Origin: Ctenosaura bakeri
Lineage: Eukaryota; Chordata; Lepidosauria; Squamata; Iguanidae
Assembly (NCBI GenBank): GCA_948474755.1
Contig: CAOLHI010003111.1
Location: forward strand, 434,001-498,000
DNA length: 64,000 bases
Direction of reading: 5' to 3'
The notes under the pieces are model-generated. The model saw only the letters and a program-made list of their open reading frames with translations. It ran no database searches and was not told the DNA's origin. This document shows positions 32,861 through 44,800 of this stretch, one piece after another; position 1 is the stretch's first letter, and every line of letters starts with the position of its first letter. The position numbers and the translations under genes were made by a program.

Positions 32861-35339
32861 TCTTTGTGTGTCTAGAACTATCTGCATATCAGGGACCTTC
32901 TCTAATGTCTCACTGTACCTCTAATGGAGGGATCATTTGTACATGTTCTGGCAGAGGTTCTCCATATGACAAACTTTTTATCAGCTAAAAACAAGATGAG
33001 CAGGAGGAGGAGTTTTAGCGGATTGCCAACAGCTGGTTCTAGATCATTGCTACCTTAATGAATAAGACACTTGGTATATGGTTAAATTGAAACAACTACC
33101 TGTCGTATCCTGCTACTCTGTATCTCTCAAGCCCACACACATCCACTGTCCATGATGTTTACTGAAACACAAGAAGCAACTTAATAACTGTTGCTGGCAT
33201 CAGCAATCTGCATCACCCATCTGGTTATACAGTAAAACACAGTAATCCCTTACCATCCCTGCATGATGCCATTGATAGTTCCTACAGCTTCAGCCCTCCC
33301 CCAAAAAATTCTAGATTGTTTTCTTTTGTTGCACTAGCCCCTCTCTTTTAGTTACTTTGATCCTTTGAATTTCCTCCTTTGAGATTTTAACTATATGCCC
33401 TATTCTAATAACCTACAGGCTAATCCTAATAAATCACCCATTGATTGCTATCACTCAAACACAAACAAATGTTTCTTAGCTAGGCTGGTTAAATACTATT
33501 TTCTGCTCCAGCTGGCAAACAGTGTTGACAGTTTGGCAACATCTTGAGTCTCTTAGAACTTTCTGTTATATTTCCATTCATCGCTATCATTTCCAGCACA
33601 TCCTAAATACATACACATTTCCCACATCCCGTATATAATCATATGGCATGGAAAGAGCACAACATGACACTACCTCTTGCTTTACTTGAGTTGGAAGGCA
33701 ACAATTTTCATTTAATCATGCTTCCAATGAAGCTGTACCAACAACAGAAGATCAGTGAGTGAAAAAAATTATTGCCTTGGGATAGATGTATTTGAAAATA
33801 AATCCTGCTTTGAATGCCTAATTTGGCAGGATCCTGCAAATGAGCAGATTATTCATTCAACTTTCACCTCCACTATTTTATAATGAAATAGACTGTGAGA
33901 TATGCAGCCTTATTACATGAAACCTTTTAACTCACGTCTCTTTTTTTGAAATCCCTGCTCAAAAACTGTTTTCCCCTAATGAAACAAAATCTACATATAT
34001 CACAATATTTGTACTAATTCCTTAATATTTTTACTGCTCCTTTCTTTCCTGTCTTTATGTCCTCTCATTGTTGAAATCTAGACTGTAAATTCTTTGGGAC
34101 AAGAATCTGTCTCTATGTTTGAATAACTCTTGTTATACTTGATTGATGACATGGAAAAAAACTCATTTAAATTTATGCCACACATTACGGCTATACACAG
34201 TGATGAACAACAGTCGTTATCTTCCATATCCCTCTTAAGAGATTGTTTTTCAACCTTTCACCTTCACTGAAGATAGAATTTCACTATTCCATTGTATTGT
34301 TTTCTACCCTTCTCCATCTTTTGTGCATGCATCCTTACATCTTAGTCACCCTTAGTCATGTTTGTCACCCTTCTATTTTCACAGCATGCTGTATTAAAAA
34401 GTCATAAATGCTTCTTACATATATAGACAAAGTAGTAAGGACCTGTCATTCACATCTTATTCCGGCTTAATGCACAAAGTACTTTAATATGGAAAGCAAG
34501 TAGATTTCAAAGTTTGTAGATAATGCCTCTTGAAATCTCCCAAACAGAAGGAGAGGTTGGAAAATCTTCATTGGCTGGGGATATAATAACAAGGCCATGC
34601 AAAAATCACACTTTCTTGCCATGACCAGGGAAAGCATGATTATTTCAGTAAATCAAGGGAATCCCTGCACAACTGCTTAATTTTCATTGCAATTTTCAAC
34701 TTCAGAATTGAAATTTTATATGTACAGAAATATACTACTGAATATATCAATTTGCCCTAGGTCCACTTTAGCATGTCCCCATTTTGTCATTTTATGTTAT
34801 ACTTACAGGCAATCTGTGCAAATTCTCTGAATCCATCTCTGCCAGGGTAAAAACTTCTAGGCTCAGATTTCCAATCTATCCTTGCAAAAAGTAAATACAC
34901 AGTGCAGTCCACATCTATTGATGTCACCATTTCCTAGTTGCTTATCCAGTCAGGAGTCCCCCACCCCAAAAAAAATCCATTAGATGGCTTTAGGGAATAT
35001 TGTTCCTAACTATCAATTGTTCTTTTGTGGAAATAAAAGGAGGGGGGAGAAGAACACACACACACAATTCCACAAGAAACTCAGCAAGACAGGTCTGACT
35101 AGAAGAGATGATGAGGAAAATACTGTGCTCTTTATCACTGAAAGGCACCCAGGGACCTTATCCCAGTAGCTGCTACCTGAAAAGTCACCATAGCAACTTC
35201 AGGAAAAAAAAGAAACAGCTGCAGCTGCAAAGAGGCTTAGAAATAGCAGCTTATGAAGATAGGTATGCTCGTTGCCTGCAGAAGATAGCTAAATGACAGA
35301 ATTCATCTGATTCTCCCTCTCTGCAGATTGAGGAGGGCA
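32861..35339. other. Non-genic DNA, no recognised element
   Basis: About 2.5 kb of moderately AT-rich sequence with no supported frame. The only hint is 34080-34150 (ACTGTAAATTCTTTGGGACA and following), which resembles the 3' end word shared by L2/MIR-type repeats. A short CA repeat lies at 35054-35064. Confidence 0.4.
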
Positions 35340-35344
35340 AAATA

Positions 35345-35544
35345 GGTCTTTGTAGTTTTAACACCTGTGGCTCTTTTCTTAGGTAAGGAATACTTAGAGG
35401 CATTTTGCCAGTTCCTTTCTCTGAAATATAGTCTATAGCACCTGGAATTAATTGGTGGCCTCCCATCCAAGTACTAGCCATAGCTGACCCTGCTTGGTTT
35501 CTTATGAGACAGGATCTGCAGCCTTTGGGGTATTTAGGTCCTAC
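35345..35544 (-). mobile_element. 5S rRNA-derived SINE
   Basis: On the minus strand from 35544 the sequence follows 5S rRNA: a GTAGGAC start, then AACCAAGCAGGGTCAGC and GGCTAGTACTTGGATGGGAG, the internal promoter region (box A to box C) of 5S genes. It then runs into a non-5S body (TTTCAGAGAAAGGAACTGGC then CTCTAAGTATTCCTTACC), as in the 5S-headed SINEs of squamates. The 5S part is diverged, so this is a retroposed SINE rather than a functional 5S gene. Confidence 0.8.
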
Positions 35545-35782
35545 AAATAGTGAATAAGAGACACATTACCTATGCCCATGGTATTCCCTATGCCCATGTT
35601 ATTCCAATCACTTCATGGCATAACTGGGGCAGGGGAAGGCAGGGGAAAAAGCACCAAGAATCCACCATTGAAGACTCTGATCTTTGAAGATTTTGTCTGT
35701 CTGCCTCTCCCTTTCCTATCAAAGAAGAGGCAGTGGAGATATCTGGTGCTCACAGTACACTTTCTGTATCCTTGTTTTGGTT

Positions 35783-35890
35783 TCTGTACTGGCAAAACCA
35801 CCTCTGATATTCCTGGCCTAATAAAACCCAATGAAATTCACAGTCACCATAACTTGACAGGTAACTTGAAGGCACATACACACACATGGC
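35783..35890 (+). mobile_element. SINE 3' tail with BovB-type end
   Basis: ACTGGCAAAACCACCTCTGA, then CACCATAACTTGACAGG and ACTTGAAGGCACATACACAC. This is the 3' part of squamate SINEs that share their end with the BovB LINE, finishing in an (AC)n tail. Orientation is opposite to the 5S-headed SINE 240 bp to the left, which carries the same body word. Confidence 0.7.
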
Positions 35891-36119
35891 TGATCTCAGG
35901 AAGCATAAAAGTTAACCCAACATATTCTTCTGCTGATTTCTCACTTCAGAACATAGTTATGCCATCATAAGTTCAGTACAACAGATAAAATATGGTTTCC
36001 ATTGATTCCTAAACCAGTGCAGCAAATACATCATTGAGCTAGGCTTGCACTGTACTGTATTTATGAGGCATGACTGCAATGCTGTATATAATTATCTCAG
36101 ATCAGTTGGGCAGAACAGC

Positions 36120-36440
36120 TTAGGTAGCTGGCTATGTTTACCTTGGATAAGACTGAAAAGACAAAAGTATCTTGGAATGTTTGAAAGGATGTCATACAGA
36201 AGATGGAATGAGCTTGTTTTCTGCTGCTCCAGGGACTAGAACACAAAGCAGTAGATTGAAACTATAAGAAAAGAGATTCCATCTAAAAATTAAGAACTCC
36301 CTGAGGGCCACAAATTAAACTGTTAATATCATAGTATCCTTATACAAATTGATGGTGTTAACCACATCTGGAATGCTGTGTACAGTTTTGGTCACCAATC
36401 CTTCAAAGAATATTCAACTGCGCATATTCAAGGAGGATAG
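36120..36440 (+). pseudogene. Two out-of-order CR1 scraps
   Basis: 36120-36300 matches the end of CR1 ORF2 (GGCTATGTTTACCTTGGATA... then GAGATTCCATCTAAAAATTA, the FRLNIRKN region). 36340-36440 matches an earlier part (CACATCTGGAATGCTGTG, the [10 protein letters not shown] region). Their order is reversed relative to an intact CR1, so they are separate or rearranged pieces. Confidence 0.5.
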
Positions 36441-36700
36441 ACCCATCGATGACTACTAGTCAGGATAGCTATTAGGACACATCCAGCATCAGATGCAATA
36501 TGCCTCTGTGTATCACTTGCTGGAGACAGGGGAAGTTTCATTCATGTTGTGCTAATGGGCTTCAGATAGGCAATGGTTAGCCACTGTGTAGACAGCATAT
36601 GGAACCAGATAATTCCTCAGTTTGATTCAGCATAGCTGTTTATGTTCTTAAACCACCTCAAAGTTTGAAGAATCAAGATATGTTCTCTGAGGTTCTGAAA
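36441..36700 (+). repeat. LINE 3'-end-like dispersed repeat
   Basis: Contains CATCCAGCATCAGATGCAAT, TTGCTGGAGACAGGGGAAG, GGTTAGCCACTGTGTAGACA and CAGCATAGCTGTTTATGTTC. I recognise these words from a common squamate interspersed repeat that looks like a LINE 3' end. The family assignment is uncertain. Confidence 0.4.
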
Positions 36701-36868
36701 GAACTGTTCAAACTACAAAGGAAAATCAATAAAATTTAGTACATGCAGAAGCAAACCTATGGGAAGAGTGAAACTGCTTCTTTGTCTAGTCAAGGAGCAG
36801 CAGAAAATGATTTTCCCTCTCTTGTCTTAAAGAAGTCAGATATCCAAACTTAAGCATCTGTTGAGCAA

Positions 36869-36904
36869 AGAAGGAAGGAAGAAAGGAAGGAAGGAAGGAA
36901 GGAA
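36869..36904 (+). repeat. (GGAA)n microsatellite
   Basis: Short imperfect GGAA/GAAA run of about nine units. Confidence 0.85.
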
Positions 36905-37133
36905 AAGGGGACCTCTATGTTTGTTTTCCTTGTTCAATGGCTTGTTCTTGTCATCCCCATGGCCCTTCAAAATTATGGGTACCCAAATACCCCTGAAAAG
37001 CTGTGGGAGGCAATATTGGAACATTAAGCTCCTCCACCATTGCTTTTGGCCCAAGAGAATTGATTTCCTGTTAGAAAAAAAATCCTGTTCCAAGTCTAAA
37101 ATGCCCCCCACACTCTCTAGGGCGTTGGTGGTG
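36905..37133 (-). other. Unrecognised open segment with acceptor-like sequence
   Basis: On the minus strand a T-rich run ending in CTAACAG (37067-37085) is followed by an open stretch reading INSLGPKAMVEELNVPIL then PPTAFQGYLGTHNFEGPWG before a TGA near 36955. It resembles a 3' splice site plus exon, but I recognise no protein, and the stretch is short enough to be chance. Confidence 0.2.
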
Positions 37134-37137
37134 GGGA

Positions 37138-38968
37138 TGCTACCCTGTGTGTTGGGGGTCCCAGGAGGGGCACCCACTTTACCAAATAAAAACACGAGAT
37201 GGGGGAAATTAGACTCGAGCACTCTCTCAAGAACGAGAGGCAGGGTAACTTTAGCTGGGATCTTTTATCCTATGTCTACAGTGTCAGATCAGAGAGTGAT
37301 TAGACAAGTTCTAAAGCAACAAATAATATTTTATTGAGAACAAACAACACAAAAGACACGACATACACTAACTAACTGAGAAATAGAAATGGAGAGTTTT
37401 GGGGGAATGGGTAATACTGTTACAACGGTTATGATATGTCTGGTGAGAGCACTAGATCTCCTTTTGATATAAAATAATTTGGCCTTTGCTTGACTTTTCT
37501 CTGCCACCCTACTCCACGTGTTTGCAGAGGTTCACCGGACAAGCACGTATTGGGTGCGGCCGTTAATGGTTGTACATTCCAAACCCCATTTAGGCAGGCA
37601 ACTTAAGCCTCTCCGATGCTTCAGGGAAAAACCCTCTTGCAAACCGGCCTTGCTCAGCGCGAATCCCTACAAAGACGCATGGCCAAGGGCCGAGCCATTC
37701 CTTTATGTTGGGCCATCAGCATACTGGCCATACTATTGTCATCAAGCGCTAAGCCCATCATGTAAAACCTGACCTTTTCCAACTCCTTTGTCCAGCTCCA
37801 AAATTCCTTTGTTCTCACCAAGCATGGCATGGCCTGTAGGTAAAATCCACCCTATAAAAAGTCCCCTTTTCCGAGCCCTCCTCGGAACATTCCGGACTGC
37901 TATCCCGCCTTGCTGTCAGTTTGTCCAGCGAGTCACCCCCTCAGCGAACTGCGCTGAGCTTTCTTCCCCTCCACCTTCTCTTCTCTCCAGGACTACGAGA
38001 CCAGGTGTCGTATTACCCAATCCCCAAAGCTCTCTATTTCTATTTCTCAGTTAGCTAGTGTATGTCATGTCTTTTGTGTTGTTTGTCTACAATAAAATAT
38101 TATTTGTTACTTTAAACTTGTCTAGCCACTCTCTGACCTGACGCTGTATACATAGGGTTAAAGATCCCTGCTAAAGTTACCCTGCCTCTCGTTAGCTTAA
38201 GAGAGTGCTTGAGCTTAATTTCCCCATCTTGTGTTTTTATTTGGTTATTTGGGCACCCCTCCCGGGACCCCCAACATACAGGGTAACAATATGACACCTG
38301 GTATCGTAGTCCTGGAGAGAAACGGAGGTTGCAGGGGAAGAAACTCAGCACGGTTCGCTGAGGAGAGCTCACTGGACAAACCGACAGCAAGGTGGAAGTA
38401 GTCCAAGAAGCGAGGCAGACTCAGTTGTTGGGAACTGAGGGGAAAACTTCACTGGACAGAGCGGCAGCGAGGCTAGATGGAAGCCCAGGGTGAAGCAAGT
38501 GATCCGAGAGGCACTCGGAATCAGAGGGTCTTTATAGGGTGGATTTTACCTACAGGCCACGCCATGCTTGGTGAGAACAAAGGAAATTTGGAGCTGGACA
38601 AAGGTGTTGGAAAAGGTCAGGTTTTACATGATGAGCTTAGCACTGGATGACAATAGTATGGCCAGTATGCAAATAGCCCAACATAAAGGAATGGCTCGGC
38701 CCTCTGCTGGGCGTCTTTGTGTAAAGTCGCTGAACAAGGCTGTTTGCAAGAAGGAGTGGTCCCTAAAGCATCGGAGAGGCATTAAGTTGCCAGCCTGAAC
38801 GAGGTTTGGAATGTACAACCATTAACAGCCGCGCCTATTAAGTGCTTGCCCGGTGGCCCTTGCAAACACGTGGAGTAGGGTGGCAGAGAAAGGTCACATA
38901 AAGGCCAAATTATTTGATATCAAGAGATATCTAGTGCTCTCACCAGACATAGCATAATCGCAGTAACA
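37138..38968 (-). mobile_element. Solo LTR of ERV family (outer, minus), split by another LTR
   Basis: Outer LTR in two parts (37138-37417 and 38289-38968) with ends TGCTAC (TGTTAC with one change) and GTAACA and target duplication GGGA (37134-37137 and 38969-38972). It carries the family's U5 end at the left and U3 at the right. Its total length without the insert is about 960 bp, a little longer than usual because a segment around 38400-38460 (AGCGGCAGCGAGG) appears as an extra copy of the 38340-38400 block. Confidence 0.9.
37418..38288 (+). mobile_element. Solo LTR of ERV family (inner, plus)
   Basis: 871-bp LTR of the same subfamily inserted in the opposite direction in the outer LTR. 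Ends are TGTTAC...GTAACA, target duplication ATAC (37414-37417) and ATAT (38289-38292). In the right copy the final C preceded a G before insertion, so C to T decay of a CpG explains the mismatch. Confidence 0.92.
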
Positions 38969-39237
38969 GGGAATCTAATCTTGATGGAATAGTGGAGGAT
39001 GAGGCCCTCCAACCTCTGAGGCTGCTCTCTTCTGCTGTCTATTTATTCAGGCTTTTCCTGCAATCACTTTTATCTTCTATTAATTATGCTTTTACAAATT
39101 TATCCTATTATAAAACTGGTTCTGGGTTGATTGATCAACCCAGCCACCTTGATTACAGAACAAAAATAAGTTTAAAATATTTGAGACTAAGGCTTCTGCA
39201 TAACACATGGATATGCAATACAAACTTCTTCTGCCTA

Positions 39238-39735
39238 TAATCTGCACAAAAGATGGCAAAATGGAGATTTTGCATTCCAGAATGCTGTAGAATCAGCAAT
39301 ATTTTGGCACAAACCATACATTGTCAGACAGGCAAGTGAGCAAGAAATGTCAGTTACACAGTTGTTGTGGTGTTCCTAAATGCAGAGTTTGTGCTACACA
39401 ACTGCTGCAGACTTGTTTAACAGGTTAGTAACATAACCTTGAGGAGACAGCTGAACAAGGAGGTTGGCAAACAAAAGTCCAGGAAACTGTTGCATAGATT
39501 TGCGGGGAAGTAAACTAGATAATATGGGACCATTAGGCAACTTCTTAAGTTGGCAAGCCACACAGTGTGAGACTGGCTTGCAAAATTTAAAGTTTGCACT
39601 GTGAAATGCTGGACACCTACTACAAAATGGTTGGGCATTTACAATAATTGATGGGAGTGCAAAACAATGACGTAGGATTGGAATAATCTGGGAAACATTG
39701 GGCTTTTGGGTTTTACAAGAGCTGAGGTGACCTGT
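39238..39735 (-). pseudogene. Unrecognised cysteine-rich reading frame
   Basis: A minus-strand frame without stops for about 115 codons (39735 to 39387), then two TAG codons and a further 40 cysteine-rich codons to 39238. It has no ATG near its start. Notable words are ILRHCFALPSIIVNAQPF, CSRCPAFHSANFKFC, HCVACQLKKLPNGPILSSLL and LLVQLSPQGYVTNLL. The spacing around SHCVACQLKK and the following GP...LLP are faintly reminiscent of the CxxC end of a retroelement integrase zinc finger and the start of its core, but no catalytic residue pattern is visible. It abuts the broken 3' side of an L1. The identity is unknown; retroelement remnant is my best guess. Confidence 0.35.
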
Positions 39736-41549
39736 CTTGTTTCATAAATTTCATCTTTTTCTCTATTTCATTCATTGTTATTAATAAAAATTGTTTATTT
39801 AAGGCTTTAATCTCATTTTGTAAATTACAGTCTTGTGGGTTTCTTTTAAGTTCTTTCTCCTTTTCCTGCAATTTTTGTCATATCTGATTTTCTTTTTCTT
39901 TCCTGAATTTTTGTTAGCCAAGCTTTTTGGTTTATAAAGAACCCCCTCATAACTGCTTCGCTAGTTTCTCAAACTATCTGTCTTGTTTGGCCCTTTTCCA
40001 AATTATTCTTGCCTCTTCTATGATTGTTTCATCTTTTAGTAGATTATCGTTCAGGGTCCAATTATATCTTTTCCTCCCATATTGAATTGCTAATAGTATA
40101 GGACCATGGTCCAAAAAGCATCTTGGGAGGATTTCCATCTTTACGATGTTTTTTAATATAGATGTAGACACAAATAACATGTCTATTCTTGACCATGTTC
40201 TGTGGCATTCTGAAAAAGAGTATACTCCTTTTCTGATTCTTGTATATAGCATCAGAGATTGGTCAAGGATAGACATTCAAGTAAGTTAAAAAAAGATTTT
40301 CAGAGCTTTCTTTGATTTTGATTCCCCCCCTTTATATTTTTATTGGTTCTACCTAAGTTTGTGTCCAAGACCCCATTCCAATCTCCCATTAGTAATAATT
40401 CATGGTTTTCCAAGTCTAGTAGCTTTTCCAATGAATTTTGATAAAATTCTCCTTTATTTGCTAGAGAGCTATAACCTGCAACTATCAATCATTTAAAGTC
40501 CATTACGTTTACCTAAACTGTTTAAATATTTCCTCTGCTACATATTTATTATTCACGAAGATGGTTACTCCTTTTTTCTTTTTATCTAGTGATGATGAGA
40601 AAGCTTGTCTGAATTTGGAATTTCTTATATATTTTAGGTATTTATTTTTAATATGAGTTTCTTGGAGTGAGATTATATCTAAATTTAATTTTTCCAATTG
40701 ATGAAAAATACACTTTCTTTTATGAGGAGAATTTTGTCAGTGAACATTCCAAGGGAGAATTTTAAGTTTCCTTCTTATGTTTTATGAGGGAAGGAATCAG
40801 CTATGCAGTCTCTTCTTCTAATTCTGATTCTTGTATCAAAATTGGTTCTTCTTCTTCTTCTTCTTCTAGTTCTTCTTTCTCCACTTCTATATCTTCTCCC
40901 TCTCTTTTTTATTCTTTTCTTCCTGATATTCCAGAGGATTGAAGAATCTTTTTGTTCAGGTTATCTTCTTGATCTAAGTTGTTTGTTTTTTTTTCATTCT
41001 TTCCAAAAAATTCCTTGTGCTTTTTCAAAAAATCTCTAGCTTTGGCTATCAAGTTCAGAACAAATTTCTCCTGATTAAAGAAAAATGAAATGCCTTCTGT
41101 TTTTCCCCACGTATATCTTATTCCTTGACTTCTTAAGAACTGTGTCACAAAATTATAATCTCTTCACTTTTTCAGCAATGAGGGATGGACACCTCTGTAA
41201 ATTATTAATTTATTGTCTTCTACCATACTTTTTTTTTTTTTTTTTTTTGGTATAACTTCACTGTAAGACAAAGACGAATCTTTCACTCTTTCTCTCAGGA
41301 AGTATATGACTATATCTCATGGGATATTTCTTCTTTTAGTTCCCATAGAGTTAATTCTAAAAATCTTATCCACCTCCAAATCCAGTTGTTCTGGTACCCA
41401 TCTGATAAACAGTGCCAAGGGGTGAATCATTTGATTATATACATTTTCCTGAGGAGATTCCCTAAATCCTCTTATCTTGATAGATTTATTTCTATTTTTA
41501 ATATCCATTAACAAAGTTGTTCTTTCCAATTGTTCTGTCCTGTCTTCTA
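39736..41549 (-). pseudogene. Older L1 (left part): ORF1 end and ORF2 endonuclease
   Basis: Minus-strand L1 whose ORF1 is split at 41549 by a younger L1 and resumes at 48638. Here the ORF1 part gives LERTTLLMDIKNRNKSIKI, RGFRESPQEN (RRM start) and LRSQGIRYTWGKTEGISFFF (C-terminal domain). A T-run of about 24 at 41227-41249 interrupts it. The ORF2 endonuclease follows: KLNLDIISLQETHIKNKYL, KKKGVTIFVNNKYV, LLLMGDWNGVLDTNL, HRTWSRIDMLFVS and LDHGPILLAI. It stops at the start of the linker near 39736, so RT and C-terminus are missing. Confidence 0.85.
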
Positions 41550-41880
41550 TTTTTTTTTAATATTATTTTTTATTTTAAAAGTTTCAATCATTAAAATATA
41601 TATCAGCAGGTCTATTACAAAAGACAAAACACAAGAGTACACTATACATCTTAAACAAGAACAACAAAAGCAAAAAAAAGGAAAGAAACAGAAAAAGAAA
41701 AAATTCCACTTGGTTAGACTTGTTGATATTACAGTATTTTGTATTCAGAATCTGGATCCTAACTTCTGTATCTATTAAACAATATGACATTAATTCTCTT
41801 TATCTCTAAAGGTACAGATTTTATCAATGAGAGTGGGCTAAACGTGTATATATGCATATATATTAAATTCCATATCATAA

Positions 41881-44800
41881 TCATACTCGACTTTCTGCAA
41901 ATATTTCTTCTTTCCATTTCTCTTTAAAAAAAGATATTAACGGTTCCCAAGTTTTATTGAATTCCCCTATATTCTTATTGTTAAGAGACAGAGTTATTTT
42001 ATCCATAGTCATCATGTCCCACAAAGCTTTTTCCCATTCTTCTTCCATAGGGATTTCATGAGACTTCCAATATCTCGCATACACGATTCTAGCACATATT
42101 ATCATATAAAACACAATCCTTCCATGCTTCTTCTCCATTTCATATTCCAAGATATTCAATAAATATATTTCTGGAGTCATCCTATATTTGAGTCCTAGAA
42201 CTTTCTCCATGGTTAAATGAATAAATTTCCAATATTTCTGTGCATGAATACAGAGCCACCATTGATGGTAAAAAGTACCTTTTACTATATGACACTTCCA
42301 GCACCTGTCATCACACTTATACATTTTGGCTAATCTTTCGGGTGGAAGATACCATCTCAGATGCATTTTATAGATGTTTTCTCTCAAATTTTGGTAAGCA
42401 GTATACTTCATTCTTTTTTGCCAAGTTTTTTGCCACTGATCTAAACTTATCTCCCTACCCACATTCTGAGCCCACCGAACCATCGGTTCTTTAACTATCT
42501 CTTGCTCTGTATACCATTCCAACAAATGTTGGTATATTATGGAAATTGACCCTTTATTTCTCTCACCCAGCAGCTGATCAAACCAATTTTTTTCTATTTG
42601 GAATCCAGTCAGCTTCTTTTCCATCTTAAATTTTTCATACAGTTGTCTATACAACAACCAGTGGCAGTTCAGGCCTTCTTCTCGGAGCTGCTCCTGCGTT
42701 TTTATTCTAATTTCTTTGCCTTTTATTTCTGATATATCCCCAAATGTCATCCATTTCCCATACAAAATGTTTTCTCGTTTGTAAAAAGCTTCGTGGGGGG
42801 ATAGCCAAAGTGAAGTTTTAGAATATTATCTGGGTTTATATTTGTTCCATATTTTAAATATGGGTCTTCTTACAAAATGTTGGTTAAAGTCTTGTAGTAC
42901 TTTATCTTTAAAGAATCCCAAATAGGCATGCCAACCAAAGGCCAACTGCGACCCCTCAAGTGTAAGGAGTCTACAGTCCGTTAACTTTATCCAATCCCGA
43001 AGCCAGTCTAAACAGCAAGCCTGAAAGTACAGATTCAAATTGGGTAGTGCTAGCCCCCCATGTTTTTTATCATCACAGAGCATTTTGAACTTGAATTGAG
43101 GTTTCTTTCTATTCCAAATAAATCTTGCAAGGTCCTTTTGCCAATCTTTAAATATTGATTCGTTATATATTACTGGGATATTTTGAAATAGAAAAAGCAT
43201 TTTTGGTAATGCCACCATCTTAAATGCTGCTATTCGACCAAGCAGCGAAAGATTTTTATTTTCCCAGCTCCTAAAATCTTCCTTTATCTGTTTCCAGGTC
43301 TTCTCATAATTGTTCTTAAATAGATTCGAATTTTTATTCGTCAAATAAATTCCCAAATATTTCACTTTAGATCTTATAGAGAAGCCTGTAAGTTCTTCTA
43401 GCTGTTTTCCCTCTGTTTTCGAGATATTTTTAACCATAAGGTACGTTTTTTCCTCATTGATCTTCAAGCTGGAGACAGCTGAAAAATCATCCAATATAGT
43501 TTTAAATCTTACAATATTTTCCAAGGGATCTTCAATAATCAGAACCACATCATCCACAAAAGCTCTTATCTTATATTCCATACCTTGGATTCGCACTCCT
43601 TTCACATCCTTCTCTTCATTAAGCTTTACAATCAGAGCTTCTATGCATACCAAAAAAAGTAAAGGAGATAACAGGCATCCCTGCCTTGTACCTCTTTCAA
43701 TGTTAAATCTTTCCGATTTCTCCCCGTTTATCAAAATTTGCGCATACTGGTTCTTATAAATAGCTTTAATAGCCATAATAAAGTTTTCTCCCATTCTCAA
43801 CTTATCTATCATCTTGAACATATATCACCAGTTTACACTGTCAAAGGCTTTTTCAATGTCCAAAAACAACATGGCCAACTTTCTACTTGGTTGCTTATCA
43901 AAAGTTTCAATTATATCCAGTATACATCTCATATTATTTTTTATCTGTCTATTTGGCAAAACCCCCGCTTGATCTTCGGATATTATATCTTTCAGAATTG
44001 TTTTCAATCTGTTTGCCATTATCCACATAAATAATTTATAGTCCACATTTAGGAGTGAAATCGGACGGTAGTTCTTCGGAAAGCTTAGATCTCGTTCTTC
44101 CTTTGGTATCAAAGTTACAAAAGCTTGCTTCCAAGACTCTGGTATTTTCCCATTTTTAACTTCGTTCATTACTGCCTGAAGATGTAGAACTAGTTCATCT
44201 TGTAATATTGCATAGTATTCAGAAGGCAATCCATCAGGGCAATGGGCTTTGTTTTTCTTCTGACATCTTATTGCTTCAACGACCTCCATCACTGAGATAG
44301 ATGCATTCAGTTTTGATCTCTGCTCTTCCAACAATTCTCTCATTTTTACAGATGATATAAATTTTCCAATGTCTTCCTCTTGAATCTTTCTTTCCTGATA
44401 CAAATTACGGTAAAACTGTGTGAATACTTTTTTTATCTTCTCTGTCTCATGATATGTATTTTTGCCATCGCTTATTTTCAAAATAGGTGGATTTCGGTTT
44501 TTATATCTCAATCTGAGGGCCAGCCATTTCCCGGGTTTATTCGCCCATTCAAAATGTTTTTGCTTCCACATCTTCAATTTCTTGCTTATCTCTGCTGTCA
44601 TCATCAACTCCAATTGCTTCTGTAATATTTTTATTTCCTCTTTAATCTTTTTCTCTGATGGTTTCATTTGTAGTTCTATCTCTTTCTTTTGAATTGATTC
44701 ATTTATCCATTGTATCTTCTCTTTTCTCTTTCTATTCACTTCCGCATTTTGCTGGATAAAAAAACCCTCTAACAACCGCTTTGCCTGCATCCCATATCGT

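Noticed and set aside
35455..35544. A 5S rRNA gene
   Set aside because: Only part of the 5S sequence is kept, with many changes, and it is fused to a SINE body and lacks a T-run terminator.
36869..36904. CRISPR-like short repeats
   Set aside because: Plain GGAA microsatellite without spacers.
40803..41039. Leu-rich plus-strand frame that looks like a membrane protein
   Set aside because: It is the complement of the acidic, Glu/Lys-coded L1 ORF1 tail; TTC/CTT repeats translate as Leu/Ser/Phe.
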